Notes: generated by a model not told the origin, from the sequence alone. Positions 1 through 8,664 are shown, numbered from the stretch's first letter. The stretch is 33,588 nt of DNA from Phenylobacterium sp. (GCA_003136395.1 PLEH01000226.1:678-34265), one strand, 5' to 3'. A program made the numbers and translations.

Positions 1-40
1 CCCCCTCCGGCGCTTCGCGCCACCTCCCCCCAAGGGGAGG
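1..40. repeat. Palindromic CCCCTCC-type repeat read in frame inside the helicase gene
   Basis: The sequence has a CCCCCTCC block, a GGCGCTTCGCGCC hairpin, a CCTCCCCCC block and an AAGGGGAGG closing arm. The same architecture occurs between genes at about 22270-22330. Here the frame stays open through it, giving a Pro/Arg-rich stretch just before IDLVRGPAGAEP. The window edge cuts the element, so its left end is not seen. Confidence 0.6.
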
Positions 41-1868
41 CACTGAAAGCATCGACCTGGTCCGCGGCCCCGCCGGCGCCGAACCGATCGTCGAGGTGCT
101 GTTGTCGGAGGGCAAGGTGCCGTGGGCCGGCCACACCGCCCAGCACGCCATGCAGGAGGTCTATGACGTCATCAAGACCTCGAAAACCGCGCTGGTCTTC
201 GTCAACACCCGCTTCCAGGCCGAGTTCGCGTTCCAAGAGCTGTGGCGGCTGAACGAGGACAGCCTGCCGATCGCGCTCCACCACGGCAGCCTCGCCGCCG
301 AGCAGCGGCGCAAGGTCGAGGCAGCCATGGCGCGGGGCGAGCTGCGCGCGGTGGTCTGCACCTCCACCCTCGATCTCGGCATCGACTGGGGCGACGTGGA
401 CCTGGTGATCCAGCTTGCGAGCCCCAAGGGCGCCTCGCGAATGGTGCAGCGGATCGGACGCGCCAACCACCGGCTGGACGAGCCGTCGCGGGCCCTCTTC
501 GTCCCGGCCAACCGCTTCGAGATGCTGGAGTGCCAAGCCGCCCGCGAGGCCATCGCCGAGAACAAGCTGGACGGCGACCCGCCCCGGGTCGGCGCGCTGG
601 ACGTGCTGGCCCAGCACGTCATGGGCTGCGCCTGCTCCGAGCCCTTCGACCTCCTGGCGCTTTTCGACGAAGTCCGGAGCGCCGGCCCCTACCGCGACCT
701 GATCTGGGAGGACTTCGAGCAGGTCGTCGATTTCGTCTCCACCGGCGGCTATGCGCTCAAGACCTACGACAAGTTCCGCCGCATCGTAAAAGGCCAGGAC
801 GGCCTGTGGCGGGTGCGCAACGCCGAGACCGCCCAGCGCCATCGCCTGAACGTGGGCGCCATCGTCTCGCCCGCCATGCTCTCGGTCCGCATCGCCACGC
901 GGCGCGGGGGCGGCGGCCGCAAGGTCGGCGAGATCGAAGAAGGCATGATCGAGATGCTGGAGCCCGGGGAGACCTTCGTCTTCGCCGGCCAGGTCTGGCG
1001 GCTGGTGGGGGTCACCAATCTCGACGTTCTGGTGCAGCCCGCGCCGTCGGCCGACCCGAAGATGCCGTCCTGGGGCGGGTCGAAGTTCGCGCTCTCCACC
1101 TACCTCGCCAAGCGCGTGCGCCAGTTGATGTACGACCAGGCGCACTGGCAGGTGCTGCCCACCGACGTGCGCGAATGGCTCGAAGCCCAGCGCGACCGCT
1201 CCCTCATTCCCGAGGAAGACGAGATGCTGCTCGAGACCTTCCCGCGGGGCCGCCGCAATTTCATGGTCTGCTACCCCTTCGAGGGGCGCCTGGCGCACAC
1301 CACGCTCGCCATGCTGCTGACGCGGCGGCTGGAGCGGATCGGGGCCGCGCCCCTGGGGTTCGTCTGCAACGACTATGCGTTGGCGGTCTGGGCGCTGACG
1401 CCGCTCGACGGCCTCGACTTCGGGTCTCTGTTCGACGAGGACATGCTGGGCGACGACCTGGAAGCCTGGCTCGCTGAAAGCTTCATGATGAAGCGCGCCT
1501 TCAAGGGCGCCGCGATCATCGCGGGGCTGATCGAGCGGCGCTTCCCCGGCCAGCAGCAGAAGACGGGACGCCAGATCACCTTTTCCACCGACCTCATCTA
1601 CGACACGCTTCGCCGCCACCAGCCGGACCACCTGCTGCTGCGCTGCGCGCGGGACGACGCGGCGAGCGGCCTCATCGACGTGGCGCGCCTGGGACAGATG
1701 CTGGCGCGGATCAAGGGTCGCATCCGGCACAGCCCGCTGGAGCACCTGTCGCCCTTTTCGGTGCAGATCCTGCTGGAGATCGGCAAGGAGCGCAGCCCCG
1801 GCCACACCGGCGAGACCATGATCCTGCGCGAAGCCGCGGACGACCTGATCGCCGAGGCCCTGCAGTGA
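1..1868 (+). CDS. Ligase-associated DEXH-box DNA helicase, Lhr-like (5' end outside window)
   Basis: C-terminal part of a superfamily 2 DNA helicase of the ligase-associated DEXH-box type, which works with a DNA ligase, an exonuclease and PdeM in DNA repair. The frame is open from position 3 to the TGA at 1866-1868, so the N-terminal RecA-like domain with Walker A and DEXH is outside the window. Visible motifs are LVFVNTR (motif IV, about 192-215), CTSTLDLGIDWGD (motif V, about 358-396) and QRIGRANHR (motif VI, about 448-474). The Lhr-type C-terminal domains follow. The first in-window start codon is GTG at 96, but family-like residues (IDLVRGPAGAEP) are encoded before it, so it is not the real start. 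The stop overlaps the pdeM start by 4 bp, which suggests translational coupling. Oddity: positions 1-40 match a dispersed palindromic repeat but are read in frame. Family assignment is firm. Confidence 0.93.
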   Translation, partial: PSGASRHLPPRGGTESIDLVRGPAGAEPIVEVLLSEGKVPWAGHTAQHAMQEVYDVIKTSKTALVFVNTRFQAEFAFQELWRLNEDSLPIALHHGSLAAEQRRKVEAAMARGELRAVVCTSTLDLGIDWGDVDLVIQLASPKGASRMVQRIGRANHRLDEPSRALFVPANRFEMLECQAAREAIAENKLDGDPPRVGALDVLAQHVMGCACSEPFDLLALFDEVRSAGPYRDLIWEDFEQVVDFVSTGGYALKTYDKFRRIVKGQDGLWRVRNAETAQRHRLNVGAIVSPAMLSVRIATRRGGGGRKVGEIEEGMIEMLEPGETFVFAGQVWRLVGVTNLDVLVQPAPSADPKMPSWGGSKFALSTYLAKRVRQLMYDQAHWQVLPTDVREWLEAQRDRSLIPEEDEMLLETFPRGRRNFMVCYPFEGRLAHTTLAMLLTRRLERIGAAPLGFVCNDYALAVWALTPLDGLDFGSLFDEDMLGDDLEAWLAESFMMKRAFKGAAIIAGLIERRFPGQQQKTGRQITFSTDLIYDTLRRHQPDHLLLRCARDDAASGLIDVARLGQMLARIKGRIRHSPLEHLSPFSVQILLEIGKERSPGHTGETMILREAADDLIAEALQ

Positions 1869-2596
1869 ACGCGCTCGCCCAGAAGACTTTCGCCTACGAC
1901 TACGCCAACGCCGACTGCGGCGGCCTGCGCACGACCGTCGGAGCTGCCGAGGTTCTGCTGCGCTGCTCGGGCGCCCTGTGGCTCGCCGCCGAGCGAGCCC
2001 TGGTGGTCGCCGACCTGCACCTGGAGAAGGGCTCCGCCTACGCCGCGCGCGGACAGATGCTGCCGCCCTACGACACCCGTGAAACCCTGAGCCGCCTGGC
2101 CGTCGAGGTCGCGGCGTTGACGCCGGCGGTGGTGATCCTGCTGGGCGACACCTTTCACGACGGCAGGTCGGAGAGCCGGCTCGCGCAGGACGACGCCGAA
2201 CGCCTGCGCGAGCTCGCCCGCGGCCGCACGCTCGTCTGGGTGATCGGCAACCACGACGCCGACGGCCCCCGCGCGCTGCCGGGCGACGTGGCGGACGAAC
2301 TGGAGCTCTGTGGCCTGAGCCTGCGCCACGAGCCGCTGGCTGGCCTGCAGCCCGGCGAAGTCTCTGGCCACCTGCACCCGGCGGCCCGCGTGAAGGCCAC
2401 GCTCGGCAGCGTGCGGCGCCGCTGTTTCGTCTCCGATTCCGAGCGCCTGATCCTGCCGGCGTTCGGGGCCTACACGGGGGGGCTAAATGTGCGGGACAGC
2501 GCCTTCGCAGGTCTTTTCGCAAGGCCGCCGATCGTGGGAGCTCTGGGCGTCGGCCGCGTGCACGCGGTCGGGTGGCGCTCGCTCCGGGACGACTAG
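1865..2596 (+). CDS. pdeM: Ligase-associated DNA damage response endonuclease PdeM
   Basis: Metallophosphoesterase of 243 residues, the usual partner of the ligase-associated helicase. The metal-binding motifs are complete: VADLH at residues 48-52, GDTFHD at 94-99, GNHD at 128-131 and SGHLHP at 167-172. This is the pattern of the calcineurin-like phosphoesterase fold with a di-metal centre. The family is described as a DNA endonuclease/phosphodiesterase acting in the cytoplasm in DNA repair. The ATG at 1865 lies inside the helicase stop region (ATGA-type overlap, read as GTGAAC around 1865), which fits a two-gene operon. It converges on the DUF3429 gene with 7 bp between the stop codons. Identity is secure; the substrate is inferred from the family. 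Confidence 0.92.
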   Translation: MNALAQKTFAYDYANADCGGLRTTVGAAEVLLRCSGALWLAAERALVVADLHLEKGSAYAARGQMLPPYDTRETLSRLAVEVAALTPAVVILLGDTFHDGRSESRLAQDDAERLRELARGRTLVWVIGNHDADGPRALPGDVADELELCGLSLRHEPLAGLQPGEVSGHLHPAARVKATLGSVRRRCFVSDSERLILPAFGAYTGGLNVRDSAFAGLFARPPIVGALGVGRVHAVGWRSLRDD

Positions 2597-2603
2597 CCTT
2601 GGC

Positions 2604-3086
2604 TCAGACGTGGCCGGTCTTCATCGCCTGGTCGAGGCAGACGGCGAGCGAGATGCAGGCCGCCGCGGTGACCGCGGTTGAGAGCCTTGGATAGCGGGCC
2701 GGGACGTCCGGCCCCTGGTGATCGAACAGCCACTGCACCAGGAAGGCGCCGATGCAGCCGCCGATAATCCAGCCGTCCGGGACGCGATGACGCGCCGCCA
2801 GGATCGTCCAGGCCGCCACCGGTGACAGGACCGAGATCAGCAGGCGCTCGGCCCGGGGCTTCGGCCGGCCGCTCTCCAGGCCCCAGCGGACGCCGCCCAG
2901 GAAGGCCAGCACGCAGACCGACCAGTTGAGGATGACGGTGAGCGCCGGGCGGGCGATCTCGGGCGGACCCCAGCCATAGGCGGCCGCGGCCAGGGGAAAC
3001 GGGGCGAGCGCGAAGATGGCGATGATCCAGAGCGCCGGCGGGATGGTGTCGTAGCGGACTGAGACGTGGGGGCCGTCCGTCACCAT
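2604..3086 (-). CDS. DUF3429 family inner membrane protein
   Basis: A 160-residue integral membrane protein with about five hydrophobic segments, beginning with PPALWIIAIFALAPFPLAA near residues 17-36. The spacing of the segments and the LAFLGGVRWGLE motif (about residues 60-71) match the DUF3429 family, whose function is unknown. The ATG at 3084-3086 directly abuts the TGA of the upstream TIGR02186 gene (3087-3089), and a GGAGAGAC ribosome site lies within that gene's last codons. It is therefore the third gene of a coupled operon with the TauE/SafE permease and TIGR02186. I infer a role in the same membrane process, but nothing in the sequence names a substrate. Confidence 0.85.
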   Translation of the reverse strand: MVTDGPHVSVRYDTIPPALWIIAIFALAPFPLAAAAYGWGPPEIARPALTVILNWSVCVLAFLGGVRWGLESGRPKPRAERLLISVLSPVAAWTILAARHRVPDGWIIGGCIGAFLVQWLFDHQGPDVPARYPRLSTAVTAAACISLAVCLDQAMKTGHV

Positions 3087-3866
3087 TCAGTCTCTCCGGA
3101 AGGCTGACGAGGCCGCCCAACCGGCCGCCAGCGCAAAGGCCATCGCCGCGAACCCGTAGGACCATGGCCTTTGATGGGCCCAAAGGTAAAGCCCGCGCTC
3201 GACCCCGACCTTTTCGACGGTGAGCACTCGGTCCTTCTCCGAAACCGGCTGGCCGTTCTGGAAGAGCAGGATGCGCACGTCGTACTGGCCGATCGGGGCC
3301 TCGGCCGGCAGGGCGATCTCGGCCCGGAACAGGCCCTTGTCCACGAAGCGCACGCCGTGATCGGCGACGTCGTAGAGGTGCTCGGCCTCCTTCAGCCGCA
3401 CGACGGCGTTGCGCCAGTCGAGGTAGTCGGCGCCCAGGCTGGAGACCACCACGTCGCGCACGCCGTAACGGGTCTCGGTGACCTGCTCGGCCGGGGCGTT
3501 CATGGCCAGATGATCGACCCCGGCCTGCAGGCGGCGCAGCACCGCGAAGTGAGCGATGTCATCCAGCGGCCGCGTGGAGGCGGCGATGTAGAAGCCCGGC
3601 GCGCCCTGGAAGACCACCGGGCGGCTGTTGATCCAGACACCCGCGACCCGGCTCTTGCGCGCGATCCGCACCGGCTGGTCAGGACCACGAACGATGACCA
3701 CCACGTCGCTGGGCCGCGAGGCGGGATCGAAGACCGCGCCGTAGAGGACAATCTGGTCGCCGCGGAAATCGGAGTTCACCCGCACATTGGTCTGGGTCAG
3801 CGCCGCGGAGACGGCCGGCGCACCTGCCGGCGGGTGGGCGAGCGCAGGCGGAAGCGTCGCGGCCAT
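3087..3866 (-). CDS. TIGR02186 family membrane-anchored protein
   Basis: A 259-residue protein matching the TIGR02186 family, which commonly sits beside TauE/SafE permeases. After residue 25 a beta-rich extracytoplasmic-type domain runs on (conserved stretches VVIVRGPDQPVRIARK and VAGVWIN), and a single C-terminal hydrophobic helix (about 235-255) is followed by a basic FRRD end. The start at 3866 overlaps the permease stop as TGATG, a strong sign of translational coupling. Oddity: family members normally have an N-terminal signal sequence, but the start chosen here begins MAATLPPALAH with little hydrophobic core, and no better signal is encoded upstream in frame. The function is unknown; sulfur-compound transport is a guess from its neighbour. 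Confidence 0.86.
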   Translation of the reverse strand: MAATLPPALAHPPAGAPAVSAALTQTNVRVNSDFRGDQIVLYGAVFDPASRPSDVVVIVRGPDQPVRIARKSRVAGVWINSRPVVFQGAPGFYIAASTRPLDDIAHFAVLRRLQAGVDHLAMNAPAEQVTETRYGVRDVVVSSLGADYLDWRNAVVRLKEAEHLYDVADHGVRFVDKGLFRAEIALPAEAPIGQYDVRILLFQNGQPVSEKDRVLTVEKVGVERGLYLWAHQRPWSYGFAAMAFALAAGWAASSAFRRD

Positions 3867-4786
3867 CAGCCGTTCCCCGACATCAGCACGAAGGGGTCGT
3901 GCGGCGTGAAAAAGAGGCCAAGTCCCATCCGCAGGCCCACCATCAGGACAATCAAGGCCAGGAGCGCGCGCAGTTCCTCCGCCCGGAACCGCGATGAGGC
4001 GCGCGCGCCGAGCTGGGCGCCGATGACCCCGCCCACCAGCAGAAGTGTCGCCAGCAGGATGTCGACGGTCTGGTTGCGGCCGGCCTGCAGCACGCCGGTG
4101 AGCGCGGTGGTGATAATGATCTGGAAGAGGCTGGTGCCCACCACGACATTGGCCGGCATCCGCAGCACATAGACCATGGCCGGCACCAGCACGAAGCCGC
4201 CGCCCACCCCCATGATCGCCGACAGGACCCCCACGAAGGCGCCGAGCGCGATCGGCGGGATGACGCTGATGTACAGCCGCGAGCGCGGGAAGCGCAGCTT
4301 GAGCGGCAGGCCGTAGAGCCAGGGCGGCCGGCGGTCGCGCCGAGGCGCCGGCGGGGCGTTGCTGCGGCGGCGCAGGATCGCCCCCATCGATTCCCAGAAC
4401 ATCAGTCCGCCGATGATCCCCAGGAAGATCAGGTAGGAGAGCGCCACCACCAGGTCGGCCTGGCCCAGCAGCCGCAGCCACCGGAAGAGCTCGACACCAA
4501 TCACCGCACCGACCACGCCGCCGGCCGCAAGGACCCCGCCCATGCGGAAATCCACGGCGCGCTTGCGGCCATAGGAGATCACGCTCGACATCGACGAGGC
4601 CGCCACGTGGTTGGACATGGACGCCACGGCGACGGCCGGCGGGATACCCAGGAACACCAGGACCGGCGTCATCAGGAAGCCGCCGCCGATGCCGAACATG
4701 CCGGAGATGAAGCCCACCAAGGCGCCCAGCGCCACCAGCAGCGGCGCATTCACGGACACCTCGGCGATGGGCAGATAGATGTCCAA
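3866..4786 (-). CDS. Sulfite exporter TauE/SafE (TSUP) family permease
   Basis: A 306-residue polytopic inner membrane protein. It has the internal duplication typical of the TSUP family: GFISGMFGIGGG at residues 25-36 and GVLSAIMGVGGG at 187-198, each followed by a hydrophobic P-containing helix. A basic cytoplasmic loop (about 138-158, RRRSNAPPAPRRDRR) separates the halves. Known members move sulfite, sulfoacetate, taurine-derived or other organosulfur anions; the substrate here cannot be read. The start is TTG at 4784-4786, chosen because the encoded N terminus (DIYLPIAEVSVNA) looks like that of family members and a GAGG lies nine bases upstream. It lies 42 bp after podJ, so the three downstream genes may be co-transcribed with podJ or start from their own promoter. 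Confidence 0.9.
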   Translation of the reverse strand: MDIYLPIAEVSVNAPLLVALGALVGFISGMFGIGGGFLMTPVLVFLGIPPAVAVASMSNHVAASSMSSVISYGRKRAVDFRMGGVLAAGGVVGAVIGVELFRWLRLLGQADLVVALSYLIFLGIIGGLMFWESMGAILRRRSNAPPAPRRDRRPPWLYGLPLKLRFPRSRLYISVIPPIALGAFVGVLSAIMGVGGGFVLVPAMVYVLRMPANVVVGTSLFQIIITTALTGVLQAGRNQTVDILLATLLLVGGVIGAQLGARASSRFRAEELRALLALIVLMVGLRMGLGLFFTPHDPFVLMSGNG

Positions 4787-4828
4787 AGCGCAGCGCCTCG
4801 GGTTACGAGCGGGCGGCCCGGACCCCGA

Positions 4829-7654
4829 TCAACGTGAGAAGACGGAGAGCCGGGAAACGGTGGCGGGATCCAGCGACCCTGTGGCCGCCAGACCTTGATC
4901 GCGCTGATAGGCGGTGACCGCAAGCTTCAGGTCGCGCGAGTTTGAGCCGTCGGGGCGTCCTTTGTAGTAGCCGAGCCGGCCGAGGATCTTCTGGGCGGCG
5001 ACCACCGAGGGACCGTAGGCCAGCGTCTGCGGGGTCGGCGCGACGCCGGTCGGCTCGAAGGCGCCGGCCTGGCTCTCGGCGGCGGCCAGCTGCGCGGCCG
5101 ACAGCTTGGACTCCAGTTCCATGGCGCTGGCCCGAGCCTCGCCGTCCCCTGAGTTGGCGGCGATGGTGAACCACTTGTAGGCCTGGGTGAGGTCGCGCGG
5201 CACGCCCGACCCCGACTGGTAGAGCAGGCCCAGATTGTACTGCGAATCCACCACCCCGTGCTGGGCGGCCTTCTTGAACCACTGGGCGGCCGCGGGCGTG
5301 TCCTGTGGACCGCCTTCGCCCCGGAAATAGTAGAGGGCCAGGTTGTGCATCGCCGTGGGATCGCCTTCGTCAGCGGCCCGCGCGGTCCAGCGGCGCGCCT
5401 CGGCAAGATTCTGCACGACCCCGGCCTGACCGGTCTCGTAGAGTCTGGCCAGAAACATCTGCGCCGGCGGATGGCCGCCCTCGGCAATGGCCTTCAGACG
5501 GGTCAGCGCCCCGGGAACCTTCTGTTCGACGGCGGCGGCCACCTTGACGTAGTCGGTCGCGACCGTGTCCTGGACAGGCGTTGCGGCCGCTGGCGCGGCG
5601 GCCGATGGCGCCGTTTCGATCGCGGTGACCACGGGCGCGTCGGCGGCCGGTGTCAGAGCGACAGCGGCCCGGGGACCGGCCTCGATCGGCGCGGGCTCGC
5701 GAGTCTGATGAGCGGCGCCGGGGCCCTCCATCAGGACCACGCCGGCCGCGCCGACGCTGAGGAAGGCCGCGCCCCCGGCCACCATCAAGGCGGTCTGCCA
5801 TGTGGAGGTCGGCCGGCCGGGCTTCAGCGCGCCGAAGATGCCGCCAGCGCGCAAGGTGCGCGGACGCCGATCGCCGGCGTGCAGGGTCTTCGCCCGCGGC
5901 GCCGCAGCCGCGGCCCGCGCGGCGGCCCGGGCCTGCTCGATAACCTCGCGGGTCGACAGCGATGGTGTCGCCTCGCGGGCGGGCGGCGCGTCCTGGCCGA
6001 AGCGGTCGTCGTCCTCGGTCTCGGAGATCGGCGCGAACTCATCCACGGGCGCGAAGGCGTCGACGTGAGCGAAGTCCTCTTCGTTGAAAGCCGGGTTGCC
6101 GGGATCCAGCGCGGGTTGGCTGACCGGCTCGGCGCGGGAGAAGAGCTCGGCGCCGAACACCGCGGGCGCGGCCGGCAGCTCGTCGTCGGGGGCGGGTTCG
6201 GACCGCGCAAGGATCTGGCTGTGAGCCGGCATTGGCTCCAGCTCCGGCTCAGGTTCCGGCTCTGCCTCGCTCAGCGGCTCCGCGGCCCGCAGCCGCGTGT
6301 GAGACTCCTCAAGAAGCCGCGCCGTGCGTTCCTCGCTCTGGCGGATACGCTCGGCCAGATCGCTGGCGGCGCGCTCGTGACGCTGCTCGATCCGCTCGGT
6401 GACCTTGGCCACCTGCGCGCCGACATCGTCGATCGCCTGGGCGGCTCTGCGTTCGGATTGGATGATGCGGTCGGTGAGCCGCTCGGTGATCTTTCCGATC
6501 TCGGAGCCCAGCCGCTCCAGCGCCTCGGCGTGCAGCTGGTCGGTGCGGCCCAGGCGGTTTTCCACCGCGCCGGCGATGCGGGCGATCTCGCCGCCGACCT
6601 GCTCGATAGCCTGGGCGCTGCGCTGTTCGGCGCTCTGGACCCTTCTGTTCAGGGTCTCGGCCATGGTCAGGACCTCGCGGCCCATGGTCTCGATGGCGTG
6701 GGCCGAGCGCTGCTCGACGGCGGCCATCTCCTCGGCCATCTGGCCGAGTCGGGCTTCGATCTCGCCCGACCCGGTGGCCGCCAGCCGCTCGGCGATCTCC
6801 GTGCGGGCGTCCTCGACGCGGCGGGTCAGCTGGTCGGCGAGCGCCTCCAGCCGGTTGTCCAGCTCGCCGCGCACGCTGCCGTCCGAGGCGTACATCCGCT
6901 GATCGAGCTGGACGAGGGAGTTCCGGAGGCTCCCCAGCGCCTCGCCGGTGCGGGCCTCCGCATCGGCCAGCCGCTGAGCCAGGCGCGAGACGACCTCGTC
7001 GATCAGGGCGGCGGTGTCCTCCCCCTCCGAGCGGGCCAGGCGTTCTTCCAGGGTGGCGAAGGTCGCGCGGTTGCGGGCCTCATGCTCGAAGACCTCGCCC
7101 GCGACGCGGGTGACCGAATCCTCCAGCGCCCGCATGGCCTCGGCCGAACGTGGCCCGGTCATCTCGGCCTCGACCAGCCGCAGGCGCTCTGCGGCGCGCG
7201 CCTGCTCGGCCGCAAGTTGCTCGGCCGCAGCGTCGAAGCGCGTGGCGACGGCCATGTGCTCGCGCTCGGCGGTCTCGATGCGCGCCATGGCGTGGCGCAC
7301 CGAATGCTCGACGCCGGAGATGGCCAGGCCCGTGCGCGTTTCCGAGGCCTCGATGCGGTCGGTCAGACGGTCGAGCGCCACGGCGATCCGGCTCAGGTCG
7401 TCGGAACGCCCAGGATCTGGTCTCGCAATGATCGGCGAACTCGACATGTACGACTTCGGCGCCTCGATCGCGGCCCGGAACGGACGCGCACTGAAATGCT
7501 CCTCGGAGATGACCTCCTCCGGCATCTCATCTTCTAAGATAACGCGGTTAAGCCATTCCCCAAGAGTCATGCCGGAACGGCGGGCAAGCTCCTTGGCGAC
7601 CTCACGGGCCTTCGGATCGATACCTTTGACGCTCCAGGGCGCCGCCGCCGTCAT
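4829..7654 (-). CDS. podJ: Polar organelle development/localization factor PodJ
   Basis: A 941-residue protein with PodJ architecture. The N terminus carries the conserved WSVKGIDPKAREVAKEL/SGMTLGEWLNRVI block (residues 7-43). A long coiled coil with repeated 'AIE.VG.EI' phrases spans about 85-455, followed by an acidic Pro-rich linker, one transmembrane helix (about 616-640), Sel1-like repeats in the periplasm (about 718-858) and a C-terminal peptidoglycan-binding-type domain (about 878-941). In Caulobacter, PodJ of 974 residues recruits factors for pili, holdfast and polarity at the new pole; the same job is inferred. The start is ATG at 7652-7654, with GGAGG nine bases upstream. An in-frame 55-residue upstream extension begins without family similarity and is rejected. 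A GANTC site lies between the ribosome site and the start codon. Confidence 0.92.
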   Translation of the reverse strand: MTAAAPWSVKGIDPKAREVAKELARRSGMTLGEWLNRVILEDEMPEEVISEEHFSARPFRAAIEAPKSYMSSSPIIARPDPGRSDDLSRIAVALDRLTDRIEASETRTGLAISGVEHSVRHAMARIETAEREHMAVATRFDAAAEQLAAEQARAAERLRLVEAEMTGPRSAEAMRALEDSVTRVAGEVFEHEARNRATFATLEERLARSEGEDTAALIDEVVSRLAQRLADAEARTGEALGSLRNSLVQLDQRMYASDGSVRGELDNRLEALADQLTRRVEDARTEIAERLAATGSGEIEARLGQMAEEMAAVEQRSAHAIETMGREVLTMAETLNRRVQSAEQRSAQAIEQVGGEIARIAGAVENRLGRTDQLHAEALERLGSEIGKITERLTDRIIQSERRAAQAIDDVGAQVAKVTERIEQRHERAASDLAERIRQSEERTARLLEESHTRLRAAEPLSEAEPEPEPELEPMPAHSQILARSEPAPDDELPAAPAVFGAELFSRAEPVSQPALDPGNPAFNEEDFAHVDAFAPVDEFAPISETEDDDRFGQDAPPAREATPSLSTREVIEQARAAARAAAAAPRAKTLHAGDRRPRTLRAGGIFGALKPGRPTSTWQTALMVAGGAAFLSVGAAGVVLMEGPGAAHQTREPAPIEAGPRAAVALTPAADAPVVTAIETAPSAAAPAAATPVQDTVATDYVKVAAAVEQKVPGALTRLKAIAEGGHPPAQMFLARLYETGQAGVVQNLAEARRWTARAADEGDPTAMHNLALYYFRGEGGPQDTPAAAQWFKKAAQHGVVDSQYNLGLLYQSGSGVPRDLTQAYKWFTIAANSGDGEARASAMELESKLSAAQLAAAESQAGAFEPTGVAPTPQTLAYGPSVVAAQKILGRLGYYKGRPDGSNSRDLKLAVTAYQRDQGLAATGSLDPATVSRLSVFSR

Positions 7655-7655
7655 C

Positions 7656-7660
7656 GAATC
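7656..7660. promoter_or_regulatory. GANTC (CcrM-type methylation) site in the podJ leader
   Basis: GAATC (GATTC on the coding strand) lies directly before the podJ start codon, downstream of its Shine-Dalgarno sequence. In Caulobacter, CcrM methylates GANTC and GcrA reads the mark at cell-cycle promoters, including that of podJ. The site alone is only five bases long and proves nothing; promoter position is not mapped. Confidence 0.3.
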
Positions 7661-7819
7661 GCCCCTCCAGGACAGGATCACGCTAGCACCGTGGCTTGGG
7701 GTGTAAACGAATGCATAACACCAGATGTAGTGGGAAGGGCCTCTGGCCTGTGGACGGATCGGGCGGCGGCAGGCGGACGGCTTCCGTTCTCCAGGCGGGC
7801 CTGCGATACGGCGTCGCAC

Positions 7820-8023
7820 ATGGACTTACCGCTCACCTTGATAATCGCCGCGGGCCTTTTGGGCCTTGTGGTGTTCGCCGGCTGGCGCGGCGCCCGGCCG
7901 CCCAACCCGCACCGCGGACCACATCTGGTGCCTTGGCGCTTCATCATGCTAGCGGGGGCCGCCTGCCTCCTGCCTCTGCTGGTGCACCTGGCGACCCTGT
8001 TGGGCCTCAGGGCGAACGGCTAA
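7820..8023 (+). CDS. Small two-helix membrane protein, unknown function
   Basis: A 67-residue protein with two hydrophobic segments: residues 3-20 (LPLTLIIAAGLLGLVVFAG) and about 43-62 (IMLAGAACLLPLLVHLATLL). A short polar loop with GARPPNPHRGPHLVPWR lies between them. It is divergent from podJ with 165 bp between the starts. I chose the ATG at 7820 because the upstream in-frame codons encode polar, compositionally odd residues. The TAA at 8021-8023 overlaps the stop of the convergent gene. No named family is recognised; the layout of a helical hairpin with a WRF motif resembles short conserved hypotheticals of alphaproteobacteria. No strong ribosome site is visible. Confidence 0.65.
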   Translation: MDLPLTLIIAAGLLGLVVFAGWRGARPPNPHRGPHLVPWRFIMLAGAACLLPLLVHLATLLGLRANG

Positions 8024-8664
8024 TTCCCGGGCGGCGCGGCGGGGCAATCCTGCGGATGGCGGTCCCTGATCTGCCGCGCAGTGGTCTCATCTTCTGACAA
8101 AGCGTCGCAGACCGTGGCGGCCACGGGCCCGTCGGAGGTCGTAAAGGCAAACTGGTAGGGCAAGGAGGGCAGACCGCTCATGCCCACGAAGGTCTTCCCA
8201 TTCGGATCCGGACTGAGCGCCAGGCCGTATTCGGCGTTGGGCTCGACGACGCATGCGATCCTGACGGTGCGCCGGTCGTAGCTCAGCAGCATCTGCTGCG
8301 GCGATCCGGGACAGGGATTTTGCCGCGGCGGATCGGCCAGGAAGAACCCGTCGCAGGTCATCGGCTGGTCGAAGGTCACGCGGACGATCAGCAGACCTGG
8401 CCGCACGACCGCGCCCTTGGCCGGGAAGCTGGAAACCACCTTGGGCCTCGAGGCTCGACTGTCGGGCGAATCCGGATTGAGGCACTTGATCTTCGCGGTG
8501 ACGGTGAGCTCGGAGACCGTCTTGATGGCGGTCACGATCAGTTCGGAAACCGTGTTGGCTCCCGACGGAGCGGGCTTCGACGCGGCGGCCGCCTGCGCTG
8601 GGGGCAGGCCGATGGTCGCGATCGCCAGACCCGCGAGGAGTCTCCGCCAGTCCGTCCGCCGCAT
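8020..8664 (-). CDS. Secreted protein with bacterial Ig-like (SbsA/Big_5-type) domain
   Basis: A 214-residue protein starting at MRRTDW; an alternative start six codons upstream at 8682 is possible. An N-terminal signal peptide (basic RRTDWRR, then LLAGLAIATIGLPPAQA) predicts export. Residues from about 74 on read as a bacterial Ig-like domain of the Big_5 type: VVSSFPAKGAVVRPG, then VTFDQPM, then YQFAFTTSDG near the end. Four to six cysteines fit disulfides outside the cytoplasm. Just after the signal peptide is a short tandem duplication, TVSELIVTAIK followed by TVSELTVTAKIK. The stop (CTA on the plus strand at 8020-8022) overlaps the stop of the convergent small gene. The role is unknown; the Ig-like call is moderate. 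Confidence 0.72.
   Translation of the reverse strand: MRRTDWRRLLAGLAIATIGLPPAQAAAASKPAPSGANTVSELIVTAIKTVSELTVTAKIKCLNPDSPDSRASRPKVVSSFPAKGAVVRPGLLIVRVTFDQPMTCDGFFLADPPRQNPCPGSPQQMLLSYDRRTVRIACVVEPNAEYGLALSPDPNGKTFVGMSGLPSLPYQFAFTTSDGPVAATVCDALSEDETTARQIRDRHPQDCPAAPPGN

Noticed and set aside
242-1477. A 411-residue plus-strand frame overlapping the helicase
   Set aside because: Helicase motifs IV-VI lie in the other frame; this one is Arg/Pro/Ala-rich noise.
5258-7537. A 759-residue open frame on the plus strand opposite podJ
   Set aside because: It is Arg/Gly/Ala-rich with no recognisable motif, and lies wholly opposite the clear PodJ coiled coil. Long antisense frames are expected in GC-rich genes.
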